A stretch of 37,986 nt of DNA. Origin: Fidelibacterota bacterium UBA2986. Its GTDB lineage: Bacteria; Fidelibacterota; Marinisomatia; Marinisomatales; AB-629-J13. This document shows positions 15,799 through 24,191 of the stretch, in pieces. Positions within the stretch are counted from its first letter, which is position 1. Each line of letters starts with the position of its first letter. Both the position numbers and the translations under genes were made by a program. The stretch spans positions 1 to 37,986 of the forward strand of contig DEAI01000002.1 of NCBI GenBank assembly GCA_002346675.1. Reading direction: 5' to 3'. The notes beneath the pieces are model-generated. The model searched no databases. It worked only from the letters and a program-made list of their open reading frames with translations, and was not told the origin of the DNA.

Positions 15799-18699
15799 AT
15801 GGTTCAATATTTTATACTAGTTCTATTTTTATCTATAGAATTAAAAGCAAATGAGGTCTTTTCATTTGCTGAAGAGTTTCCGCTGGTTATTTTGAATGGA
15901 GAGGAGATAACTAATGCTTTTACTGGAGGGTTGAATAAACCAAAAGTTCAGTGGCTTGACCATGATGAAGATGGTGATATTGATTTATTTCTTTCGGATA
16001 TAGATGGGTACTTAAGGTATTATGAAAATCATGGTAATTCTTCTAACCATAATTTTATTTTAAGAAAATCACATTTTCAAAATATTTCTCCTGCTGGATG
16101 GTTTTCGTTCAAAGACTTGGATTTGGATGGAGACCTGGACATTGCAACACAAAATATTTCAGCCTTGTGGGGCGGTTATTCAGGAGTTCGTATTTACCAG
16201 AATACAAATAATGAATTTCAGATTTTGGTGGATACGTTATTGACAAATACAGGAGAACCTTTGTTAAGTGCTGTACAGTCAACTCCCACATTTGCAGATA
16301 TTGATAATGATGGTGACGAGGATTTTTTTACTGGTAGTTTAGCTGGAACTGTAACTTTCTATGAAAATACAGGAATGGAAAATGGTATTCCAATTTATTC
16401 TTTAATCACTGATTTTTGGCAGGGACTTTCTATTATCGGTACCAGATCAACGGCTGATTCTATTCGCCATGGAGCCAGTGCAATTACTTTTATAGATTTA
16501 GATGGTGATAGCGATTTGGATCTTAGTTGGGGAGATTTTTTTCAACCGAGTTTATACATAATTTGGAATATAGGTACACCTGAAAATCCTTATATGGATA
16601 TTTATAATATCATTACTGAATATCCAACTATGAATCCAATTCAAACAACGGGTCAGAATATGCCTACTTTTGCCGATCTGGATGGTGATGGTGACCAGGA
16701 CTTGTTTGTAGCAGTAATATCCGGAGCGTATGGTACTCAATACATTGAAAATTTTTATCATTATATAAATATTGGTTCTGAAAACAATCCTATATATGAA
16801 TTTGAGTCCAATGATTTTTTTCAATCATTGGACTTTTATTCTGGGACTGTAACAGAGATTGTAGATATGGATAATGATGGTAATATGGAATTATTAATTG
16901 GAACTGAGATAGATTATTCAATTTCGCCATTCAGGGGAAAAATAAAGTATTTTAAAAATACAGGACCACTTGAAAGTCCCGTGTGGGAATTACTGGATGA
17001 AGATTTTTTAGGCAATAATATAGGTTATAATCTCGCTCCATGTGCTGGAGACCTGGATGATGATGGTGACCAGGATATTCTTGTGGGAGATTACAATGGA
17101 AAAATATATTTTTATGAAAGAGTGGGAGAAGATCCAAATGAATCTTCCTATGAATTCATTGAAGAATTAAATGAAATTGATTTATCCGGGCGTTCACATC
17201 CGGAACTTGCAGATATTGATGGAGATGGTGATTTAGACCTATTTATTGGCGAGAACTGGGGTGTAATTCAATTTTATGAAAACATAGGAACTCCTGAAAA
17301 TCATGAGTTTGTTTTTGTAACAGATAATTTTAATGATATTGATATAGGGGAATATAGTACACCAGAATTTTTAGATATTGATCTTGATGGTGATCTGGAC
17401 TTGTTTGTTGGAAGTTTAGAGGGTACAGTTACTTTTTTTCGAAATTCAGGAACTGCAATCAATCCGATTTTTATTCAGGATAATTCATTAATAATTCCAT
17501 ACATTGGGGCCAGTGCAAATCTTTCAACTTACCACCTTATTGATTCAGGTGAGATTAACATGATTGCTGGAGTGTATTCAGGTGGTTTATATTTTTTGAA
17601 TTTAGAACAATCTAATGCTCCTGAAATTTCAGTTACATATAATACAGGTTGGAATCTTGTAGGTGTTTCTATGAATGTTATTTCTTCACTTTATCCCGAT
17701 GTATTTCCAGAGTCAGTTTCGGGGACTTTGTTTGGGTTTGATGAATCCTATACTCAAGAGTCTGAACTAGAGGTAGGAGAAGGATATTGGCTTTTTTTTG
17801 ATGAAAGTGGTTCACAGATAATTTCAGGTGAGACTGTTGATTCCTTAATGTTATCATTATCATCGGGGTGGAATTTAATTTCAGGAATTTCCAGTCTCAT
17901 CAATGTGAATCAAATCATTGATCCCGATAATATCATTATTCCTGGTACACTATACGGATTCAGTGACAGCTATGTACAGTCCAATGAGATTGAGCCGGGA
18001 AGTGGATATTGGATAAATGCAATTTCAAGTGGTGAAATATTACTTTCATCATCATCACTTTTAAATAAATTAAAGCTCTTTCAACCATCCGAAACTTTGA
18101 ATACCATAGTACAAAATAACACGGTGCTATATTTTGGAGGGTCTGTTTATGAGGAAAATATTTTGAGTTTTAGTCTTCCGCCTAAGCCGCCTTCAGGTGC
18201 AAAAGACATCCGATTTTCTAGTGATACTAAACTATGTTTGATAGATACATGTGTAATTGAAGTTATGAACGATGGACAACCAATTATCTTTGATTGTAAT
18301 ATAAAAGATGGTGAAGATTGGGAGATTATAGATGAAAATGAAAATGTATTTGAGTGTGATGATACATGCGCTTTTGAAGCAAAAGATGATTCTGAATCTT
18401 TTGTGCTGAGAAAATCTACTTCAAATACAATTTCCGCCGAGTTTACAATTTTTCCTGCATATCCTAACCCCTTCAATCCTGTTACAACAATTCGTTATTC
18501 TGTAAGAACAAATGGCCATTTGGACTTACAGGTTTCCGATATTCAGGGACGGTTAGTAGAAGAACTAGTTAATGAAAATATTGCTCCTGGAAATTACAGT
18601 GTTTTGTGGGATGCAGGTGGATTCTCAAGTGGGATGTATTTTGTGGAATTAGTTTTTGAAGATTATAGAGAGGTACAAAAAATAATCTTTTTGAAGTAG
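15799..18699 (+). CDS. Secreted FG-GAP/VCBS repeat protein with sorting domain
   Basis: ATG at 15799 follows GGAAG by a few bases. The N terminus is hydrophobic (YFILVLFLSIEL) and probably a signal peptide, though it lacks a basic residue. Residues about 50-590 hold nine FG-GAP/VCBS-like blades, each with a calcium-binding DxDxDGDxD-type loop (DHDEDGDIDLF, DIDNDGDEDFF, DLDGDGDQDLF, DLDDDGDQDIL, DIDGDGDLDLF, DIDLDGDLDLF), several ending in a VTFYENTG-like strand. This predicts an integrin-alpha-like propeller. Residues about 614-745 are two tandem WNLVG/WNLIS ... GYW modules. A four-cysteine segment (KLCLIDTC ... DCN ... FEC) and the NPFNP sorting domain complete it. It is probably a surface adhesin or ligand-binding protein. 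The C-terminal third is the closest paralogue in the window to that of the protein at 3369. The end faces the cytochrome gene on the other strand. Confidence 0.9.
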   Translation: MVQYFILVLFLSIELKANEVFSFAEEFPLVILNGEEITNAFTGGLNKPKVQWLDHDEDGDIDLFLSDIDGYLRYYENHGNSSNHNFILRKSHFQNISPAGWFSFKDLDLDGDLDIATQNISALWGGYSGVRIYQNTNNEFQILVDTLLTNTGEPLLSAVQSTPTFADIDNDGDEDFFTGSLAGTVTFYENTGMENGIPIYSLITDFWQGLSIIGTRSTADSIRHGASAITFIDLDGDSDLDLSWGDFFQPSLYIIWNIGTPENPYMDIYNIITEYPTMNPIQTTGQNMPTFADLDGDGDQDLFVAVISGAYGTQYIENFYHYINIGSENNPIYEFESNDFFQSLDFYSGTVTEIVDMDNDGNMELLIGTEIDYSISPFRGKIKYFKNTGPLESPVWELLDEDFLGNNIGYNLAPCAGDLDDDGDQDILVGDYNGKIYFYERVGEDPNESSYEFIEELNEIDLSGRSHPELADIDGDGDLDLFIGENWGVIQFYENIGTPENHEFVFVTDNFNDIDIGEYSTPEFLDIDLDGDLDLFVGSLEGTVTFFRNSGTAINPIFIQDNSLIIPYIGASANLSTYHLIDSGEINMIAGVYSGGLYFLNLEQSNAPEISVTYNTGWNLVGVSMNVISSLYPDVFPESVSGTLFGFDESYTQESELEVGEGYWLFFDESGSQIISGETVDSLMLSLSSGWNLISGISSLINVNQIIDPDNIIIPGTLYGFSDSYVQSNEIEPGSGYWINAISSGEILLSSSSLLNKLKLFQPSETLNTIVQNNTVLYFGGSVYEENILSFSLPPKPPSGAKDIRFSSDTKLCLIDTCVIEVMNDGQPIIFDCNIKDGEDWEIIDENENVFECDDTCAFEAKDDSESFVLRKSTSNTISAEFTIFPAYPNPFNPVTTIRYSVRTNGHLDLQVSDIQGRLVEELVNENIAPGNYSVLWDAGGFSSGMYFVELVFEDYREVQKIIFLK

Positions 18700-18730
18700 A
18701 AATCTTTATTTTGAATATATATCTATATTT

Positions 18731-20152
18731 TTATTGTGATATTACAAATTGAGCAGTTTTTTGGTCGATCTCAAATATAGGTATTCTTTCAGCTTCCGTG
18801 TTTAAACCAAGAAATCTTAGATAAAATGGAGGGAATGATCGAAACAAAAGACGGACACTTGTAGTTGTATTTCCTTCAAAATTATCAGGAAGAGGAACTG
18901 TATAGTGTACAGATTTAGATCCACTCACTGGCAGAGTATAATCACTTAATTTGACCATATCAGACACACCAACATTTAATAATCCGGAATCACCTTCTGC
19001 ATTATATAATACCGTATTGAACATTTGAAGTTGTGGATCAATTTCCCTGTCTGGATCAACATAAAAATCAGACACATCACCATTTTCATTCAGAAAGCCT
19101 GAAGAAAAAATAATATTTTCATTTACCTTACAGCTTAATTCAATCCAAAGTTGTCTTGCAAATGTAGTTCCTGTGGGAAACTTATGTCCAACATTATTAG
19201 AGATAATTAGGGATAAATTTAAAGTGTTTATCAAAGAGTCATGATATATATCATTGATATATACTTCTGCCGCTTCAAGAAGTAGAGCTTCAACTGCAGA
19301 ATAATGCTCTGGATCTGGATTAGCTGTATTCAGTTGTACATCTACACCAGGGAAAAAATGCCTGTGCAAATCACTTCTCAAAGGTCCATCGGTTGCAGCA
19401 CGACCTTCATATGTCTGCATATGACAGGTTTGACATTCGTTTCCCATTGCCTGAAAGGCAGTCCCTTCCCATTCAAACTGAGTAACTTCTGCATCGACCC
19501 CATTCACACTTAGATTGTGACAATTTTGGCAAAATTCTGATTTATCATACCCTGAATGGTATTCTGACGCATGATATTCATTTTCGATGGGATCATTGAG
19601 GATACTGTATCTGGTTCCATCTGTAAAAAGTTTAAAATCTGTTGTTTCAAAACTTTGTTCTTCAGTTATAACATTAGTGGGTTCGGGGATATGAGTTGCC
19701 ATGTGACAAATATCACAGGTCACGCCCTCCTGTATCTGTAAGGGTAGAGCTTCCAAATCTGATAAGGAAAAAGACTCATGATTTGTAATTGCATCTGTGA
19801 GCGCAGCAACAGGGCTATGGCATTGAACACAGAAATCTCCCAATTCAATTCCTTTTTCTACATGAACTGCTTGTTCATGTTGTTGTAATTTTAGCCAAAC
19901 CGGATCTTTAGCTGAATAAGCATGCATTGAGGAAGCCCATTCTGCAAAATGTGTTGGATGACAGGATTTACAATCTTCTGCTGAGCTGAAATCCTCTACT
20001 TTAAATTCAGTCTGATAAGGTCTAGATTGAATATCAGCTTTTTCTTTTCCCAAATCACTGCAGGAAAAAAAAAATAACCCAAAGAATAATACGAAATATT
20101 TAGTTTGAAATTGCCACACCTGTGGGCATTGGATTATCGTTGCTTCCGTCAC
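18731..20152 (-). CDS. Pentaheme c-type cytochrome lipoprotein (cytochrome c554-like)
   Basis: Five CxxCH heme-binding motifs (residues 61-65, 108-112, 146-150, 208-212, 240-244, counted from the GTG at 20152) lie in the N-terminal half. The beta-rich C-terminal half contains VGHKFPTG, a segment seen in multiheme cytochromes of the c554 type. A lipobox (FFFSC, Cys31) follows a hydrophobic stretch, predicting a membrane-anchored periplasmic or outer-membrane electron carrier. No ATG is available near the N terminus: GTG at 20152 overlaps the upstream gene by 53 nt, whereas GTG at 20119 overlaps it by 20 nt and leaves a compact lipoprotein signal (WQFQTKYFVLFFG). I favour the latter but cannot prove it. 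It is co-transcribed with and translationally coupled to the propeller lipoprotein upstream. Electron donor and acceptor are unknown. Confidence 0.88.
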   Translation of the reverse strand: MTEATIIQCPQVWQFQTKYFVLFFGLFFFSCSDLGKEKADIQSRPYQTEFKVEDFSSAEDCKSCHPTHFAEWASSMHAYSAKDPVWLKLQQHEQAVHVEKGIELGDFCVQCHSPVAALTDAITNHESFSLSDLEALPLQIQEGVTCDICHMATHIPEPTNVITEEQSFETTDFKLFTDGTRYSILNDPIENEYHASEYHSGYDKSEFCQNCHNLSVNGVDAEVTQFEWEGTAFQAMGNECQTCHMQTYEGRAATDGPLRSDLHRHFFPGVDVQLNTANPDPEHYSAVEALLLEAAEVYINDIYHDSLINTLNLSLIISNNVGHKFPTGTTFARQLWIELSCKVNENIIFSSGFLNENGDVSDFYVDPDREIDPQLQMFNTVLYNAEGDSGLLNVGVSDMVKLSDYTLPVSGSKSVHYTVPLPDNFEGNTTTSVRLLFRSFPPFYLRFLGLNTEAERIPIFEIDQKTAQFVISQ

Positions 20153-21176
20153 CTAGGCCTATGGAATGTAAAAGGGTTTTGGTAGTTGTGTTGTAAATGT
20201 ATGCAATCCCGCTTCCGGGGGAAGATACCACCAATATCTCGCTATCGCTAGACAATGCACACCCATGGAGCATATTCATGGTTTCATCTTCCATTAATAT
20301 TGATTCTTCTGTTTCAAGATTTATTTCAGATATGGTATTTCCCATTCTATTTGTAACATACAATTTTGAATCATCTTCGGAAATTTGCATATGCCAGGGC
20401 ATCATTCCTGTGTTAATTGATGAAAGTTTTTCACCTGTATCTGTATTAAAAACTAAAACTTCATTCGCTGCTGAGCATGAAACAAATAGCTTAGAATCAT
20501 CATGACTCAATTCAATCTCCAATGCATTATACAATCCATCGTTTATGTGAGGAGGAGGTGCATCTGTGTATAAAGGAATATTTTCAGGTGTATAGGTATC
20601 ATTTCCAAACTGATCTGTCTCAATTTTAAAAATATGTGAAGCTTGATTACTTGCTACCCATAAAATAGATCCGTCAGAATTTAGAGCGATTCCATGAGGA
20701 GAATCTGCACCTACATTTACAACACCTGTTACTTCCATAGATTGAACATTAATTTGATGAATTTCTTGAGATTCAGTGGACATTCCCATCATGGGCATAA
20801 AACGAGAAACATAAAGAAATTGATTTTCTATATCTAACGCCATCAAAGCCGGCATATTGCCAACTGTCACACTGCCAACTAGGTCATCTGATTTTAAATC
20901 AAATTTTAATACCATTCCGGTGGATATCAATGTGCAATACCAATATCCATTGATTTTATCAATTACCACATAGTGGGGAGAATCACTTACATTTGATAAA
21001 TCAACATCTATATGTTTTAGTAATTTCCCTGAAATAATATCGATGACAGCAATTTTATCCTGTCCCTGAAGTGTGATATAGGCTTTTTGTATTTGCTCTT
21101 TTTCTTTATTATCCTCACATGATAAAAAAACAAACGATAGTAATAATGTTAAAATCAATTGATATTTGAATTTCAT
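20100..21176 (-). CDS. YVTN-type beta-propeller lipoprotein
   Basis: Residues 1-20 are a lipoprotein signal (KFKYQLILTLLLSFVFLSC). The remaining 338 residues are beta-propeller blades of the YVTN/cytochrome-d1-like family (DKIAVIDIISGKLLKHIDV, SPHGIALNSDGSILWVASN, DSKLYVTNRMGNTISEINL). Such propellers often partner with cytochromes or act as binding platforms; no heme or metal motif is evident here. The C terminus overlaps the start of the pentaheme cytochrome gene, so the two are probably made together and may form a complex. An AGGAG lies about 13 nt before the ATG. Which ligand it binds is not evident. Confidence 0.85.
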   Translation of the reverse strand: MKFKYQLILTLLLSFVFLSCEDNKEKEQIQKAYITLQGQDKIAVIDIISGKLLKHIDVDLSNVSDSPHYVVIDKINGYWYCTLISTGMVLKFDLKSDDLVGSVTVGNMPALMALDIENQFLYVSRFMPMMGMSTESQEIHQINVQSMEVTGVVNVGADSPHGIALNSDGSILWVASNQASHIFKIETDQFGNDTYTPENIPLYTDAPPPHINDGLYNALEIELSHDDSKLFVSCSAANEVLVFNTDTGEKLSSINTGMMPWHMQISEDDSKLYVTNRMGNTISEINLETEESILMEDETMNMLHGCALSSDSEILVVSSPGSGIAYIYNTTTKTLLHSIGLGDGSNDNPMPTGVAISN

Positions 21177-21457
21177 TTAGTTTTAGTTACTCCTTTCTTT
21201 TTTTACAATTAAATATTTACCTTTTTTCTAGTAGTGAATTAATAGAAACACGAAAATTTATCATTGAACAAAGTATAAACAAAATGTTAATCTGTCACCT
21301 GATATAAGTAATATATTGATAGTTTTTTAAACTATGTACTACGTTATTAAATATAATTTGACCCAATTAATGGACTGAATAAAAAATATTTTCAATTTTT
21401 TTGAAATTATTGGATTAAAGTTCGATGATTTATTTATGGAAAATGAGGATTTAGATA
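21177..21457. other. Divergent intergenic region (281 nt)
   Basis: Very AT-rich DNA between the minus-strand propeller gene and the plus-strand Nudix gene; it must hold promoters for both. I saw no strong palindrome, tRNA, small ORF or riboswitch-like structure, and no copy of the CRP-type box. Confidence 0.5.
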
Positions 21458-21877
21458 TTGAAAAAAACTAAAATTTCTGGTGGAGTTGTACTAAACAAAA
21501 ATAAAGATGTACTCATTGTCAATCAGCGTGGAAACAGTTGGTCCTTGCCCAAGGGACATACGGAAATCGGAGAGACATTGCTTGAAACAGCAAAACGTGA
21601 GATTTATGAAGAATCTGGGATTAAAAATTTAATCTACATAAAAAAAATAGGGAGTTATTCTCGATATAGAATCGGGTTGGACTTAAATGATGATCGATCA
21701 GAACTAAAAGATATTCACATATTTTTATTTAAAACTGATGAAATGAGTTTAAATCCCATTGATGAACATAACCCCGAAGCTAAGTGGGTTTTACCTGAAA
21801 ATGTATCTGGATTCCTTACCCATAAAAAGGATAAATTATTTTTTGAAGAAATAAAAATGAAGGTTTTATCACATTGA
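21458..21877 (+). CDS. Nudix hydrolase
   Basis: A 139-residue protein with a perfect Nudix box G-x5-E-x7-RE-I-x-EE-x-G-I (GHTEIGE ... REIYEESGI) preceded by SLPKG. Small bacterial enzymes of this shape hydrolyse nucleoside diphosphates linked to another group, such as diadenosine polyphosphates or oxidised nucleotides; the substrate here cannot be told. The start codon is TTG at 21458 with GAGG 9 nt upstream; the in-frame ATG at 21443 meets a stop at once. The downstream gene is 58 nt away on the same strand. Confidence 0.88.
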   Translation: MKKTKISGGVVLNKNKDVLIVNQRGNSWSLPKGHTEIGETLLETAKREIYEESGIKNLIYIKKIGSYSRYRIGLDLNDDRSELKDIHIFLFKTDEMSLNPIDEHNPEAKWVLPENVSGFLTHKKDKLFFEEIKMKVLSH

Positions 21878-21935
21878 GTTTATCATCATAAATATATTTA
21901 GAATATTTTAAAAGTAAAAAAATAAGGATAATTAA

Positions 21936-22433
21936 ATGTCAATAATAATCAAATCAAAACCCATCTTAATATTTATCATAATTGGAATATTTTTTACAGG
22001 ATGTGCGGATGAAAACGAATCAGATATTTCAGATGAGGATAGTGAACTCGCTTTGGAATTATGGAGCGAATTGGATGGGTATATAAACTGGCAACAACAT
22101 TCTGACTTTACTGGGATTGTACAATCTTCAAGTGTCCACGGTGATTATGTTCAAATTTGGTTAAATGAAACTGCTATGTTAGGGATTGACTCTGGAGGAT
22201 ATTCATTACCTCTTAGTTCTATAATTGTAAAAGAAGGTTATCCTGATTCAACGGGGAACAATGTTAATAATGTAACCGTAATGAAAAAAATCACCGAATA
22301 TGATTCAGAGAATAATGACTGGTTTTGGGCCTCATATAAAAGTTCTGGTGAAATTAATGATGCAGGTAAAATAAATAATTGTATTTCTTGCCACAATCCT
22401 GGGAAAGATTATATTCTGTTTGTAGATTGGTAA
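21936..22433 (+). CDS. Cytochrome P460-like monoheme lipoprotein
   Basis: A 165-residue protein with a lipoprotein signal ending FFTGC. The mature part resembles the cytochrome P460 family: a PLSSIIVKEGY segment, a VTVMKKI strand, NDWFWASYKSSGE, and a C-terminal NCISCHNPGKDYILF where CISCH is the single heme-binding site. Cytochrome P460 proteins oxidise hydroxylamine or bind NO through an unusual lysine-heme crosslink; whether this one has the crosslink or only carries electrons cannot be judged from sequence. Only 7 nt separate it from the asparagine-synthase-like gene, so they are probably one operon. A generic monoheme cytochrome of similar fold is the main alternative. Confidence 0.78.
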   Translation: MSIIIKSKPILIFIIIGIFFTGCADENESDISDEDSELALELWSELDGYINWQQHSDFTGIVQSSSVHGDYVQIWLNETAMLGIDSGGYSLPLSSIIVKEGYPDSTGNNVNNVTVMKKITEYDSENNDWFWASYKSSGEINDAGKINNCISCHNPGKDYILFVDW

Positions 22434-22440
22434 AAATTAA

Positions 22441-24177
22441 ATGTTGATAAGCCTTTCAGGTTTTGAAGCAGAATTTGAAAAAGATAAAAGAGTTTATGAA
22501 AAGGGTAATATTGCATGCTGGTTCAAGGGCTATTATTTCTTTGAAAATAAATATTATGAAAGTCATTCTGCTGCAAACCACATAATCTCTAGATATGGTA
22601 GCTACGAATTAGAGAAAAATATACCAGAGTTTAACGGTATTTTTTCTGCTGTTATATTAAACAGAAAAACACAAACTCTAAAGATTATAACTGATCGAAT
22701 AGCTCCTTCAAATCTATTTTATTCAAAACAAGGGAATTCATTTTATCTAAGTGATGATATTTATAAAATAAAGTCATTAATAGTAAAACCGCAGATAAGT
22801 ATTGAATCTGCAATTGAGTTTTTACATTTTCGTTTTGTTTCAGGGAAATACACATTATTCAAAGATATATATTGTACAACACCCGCTTTAATTCTTGATA
22901 TTTCTGTCGATGGAAGAGATATTAATATTTCATCGAAAAGATATTGGGATTATGATTATTCTCTAAAAGAGTACTCTATTAAAGAAGCTGAAACTAAATG
23001 CTACACCATTTTAAACGAGATTATCGAAAGATTTAACAGTCATATATTTAATGAAAAATCAATCGGTCTGAATCTGTCAGGGGGATTTGACTCAAGAACA
23101 ATTTTAGGGTTGCTGCTTCAGAATAATATAAAGCAATTAAAATTCTTTACATTTGGTCATCCAAGTTGTGATGATATTATCTATACTGAACAAATCAGAA
23201 AGCAATTTGATTTGAATGGGCATGTGGTATCTGATTTAAACATATATGATAAATTATTTGATGAAAAATTTATTCAATCATTAACCTTAAAAATTGGACA
23301 TCATTGTTATTATTTTCAAGGATATATAACTCAATTGTTTGAAAAACAATACGAAAATATTCAATATTTACTGACTGGAGATATAGGATTTACGATTGGT
23401 TTATTAATTAAGGATCAAATTCATTCAATCAAGACAAATGATGAAATGATTCATTTAATTTGTAAAAAAAACAGACATTTAAAACCGGTTGAAATTTCCA
23501 GTTTATTAAACTTTTCTGTTTCACCAAAATTAATATCACAAATCATCCAAAAACGTATTAAGGAAGCGATTGGAGATACTAAAGATTACTCATTAAAATA
23601 TTATAAATGGTATCAGGAGAACCGTTTAAGGAAATATGCTCTTTCATCTTTTGATCTTTACTCTGAATATACAAAGGTATTGTATCCTTTTTTTGATCAC
23701 AATTTCCATGATTTTATGTTTACAGTGCCCCACACTATACGAAGAAATCAACGAGTCTATCTGAATACGATTGCAAAACATATTTTTAAAAATGAATTAA
23801 AACCTTTATCTCAAATTCCATATCAGGGAAGAGGGAAATATAGATTGAATAAAATAAACGAATATGCTCCGATAAAAAAGAACAGCTTAAATATGATTAT
23901 AAAAATGTTAAACCCTTTTAGAAAAAACTCCAGGCTAAACAGTTTGCATCCAATTTCATATTTATGGAACAAACAAAATGAAAAATATTTGGGGAAAATA
24001 GATGGAACTATCAATTTTAATTCCAAGATCTTAAATAAGAAATCTTTAAATAACATCATCAGAAAAAGGGAAAAAAAACATATGTTTATCCAATATGGAT
24101 TATTGATTTTACTATCGTTAATAACATTTGAAAAAATAAATCCTGATTGTAAAGTATCAGATATTCGAAAAATATAA
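22441..24177 (+). CDS. Asparagine-synthase-like amidotransferase/ligase, N-terminal Cys absent
   Basis: A 578-residue protein laid out like asparagine synthetase B. An N-terminal Ntn-glutaminase-like domain (about residues 1-125; EFNGIFSAVILN, ITDRIAPSNLFYS) precedes an ATP-pyrophosphatase domain with the PP-loop S213-G-G-F-D-S218. The nucleophile Cys2 needed for glutamine hydrolysis is missing (the protein begins MLISLSG). The usual second motif SGEGGDE is replaced by LTGDIGFT. It therefore should adenylate a carboxylate but probably uses ammonia or another amine rather than glutamine, as do many AsnB relatives in natural-product and surface-polysaccharide loci. It lies 7 nt after the P460-like gene and 14 nt before the decarboxylase gene. 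Substrate unknown; not assigned as asnB. Confidence 0.82.
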   Translation: MLISLSGFEAEFEKDKRVYEKGNIACWFKGYYFFENKYYESHSAANHIISRYGSYELEKNIPEFNGIFSAVILNRKTQTLKIITDRIAPSNLFYSKQGNSFYLSDDIYKIKSLIVKPQISIESAIEFLHFRFVSGKYTLFKDIYCTTPALILDISVDGRDINISSKRYWDYDYSLKEYSIKEAETKCYTILNEIIERFNSHIFNEKSIGLNLSGGFDSRTILGLLLQNNIKQLKFFTFGHPSCDDIIYTEQIRKQFDLNGHVVSDLNIYDKLFDEKFIQSLTLKIGHHCYYFQGYITQLFEKQYENIQYLLTGDIGFTIGLLIKDQIHSIKTNDEMIHLICKKNRHLKPVEISSLLNFSVSPKLISQIIQKRIKEAIGDTKDYSLKYYKWYQENRLRKYALSSFDLYSEYTKVLYPFFDHNFHDFMFTVPHTIRRNQRVYLNTIAKHIFKNELKPLSQIPYQGRGKYRLNKINEYAPIKKNSLNMIIKMLNPFRKNSRLNSLHPISYLWNKQNEKYLGKIDGTINFNSKILNKKSLNNIIRKREKKHMFIQYGLLILLSLITFEKINPDCKVSDIRKI

Positions 24178-24191
24178 TTTTATAGTAATTT

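Noticed and set aside
15960..17450. Regularly spaced repeats that could suggest a CRISPR or satellite
   Set aside because: They encode degenerate DxDxDGDxD blades with variable spacing and sequence; this is a protein repeat, not an array with identical repeats and spacers.
22441..24177. Assignment as asnB, glutamine-hydrolysing asparagine synthetase
   Set aside because: Cys2 is absent and the second synthetase motif is altered, so the named function is not supported.
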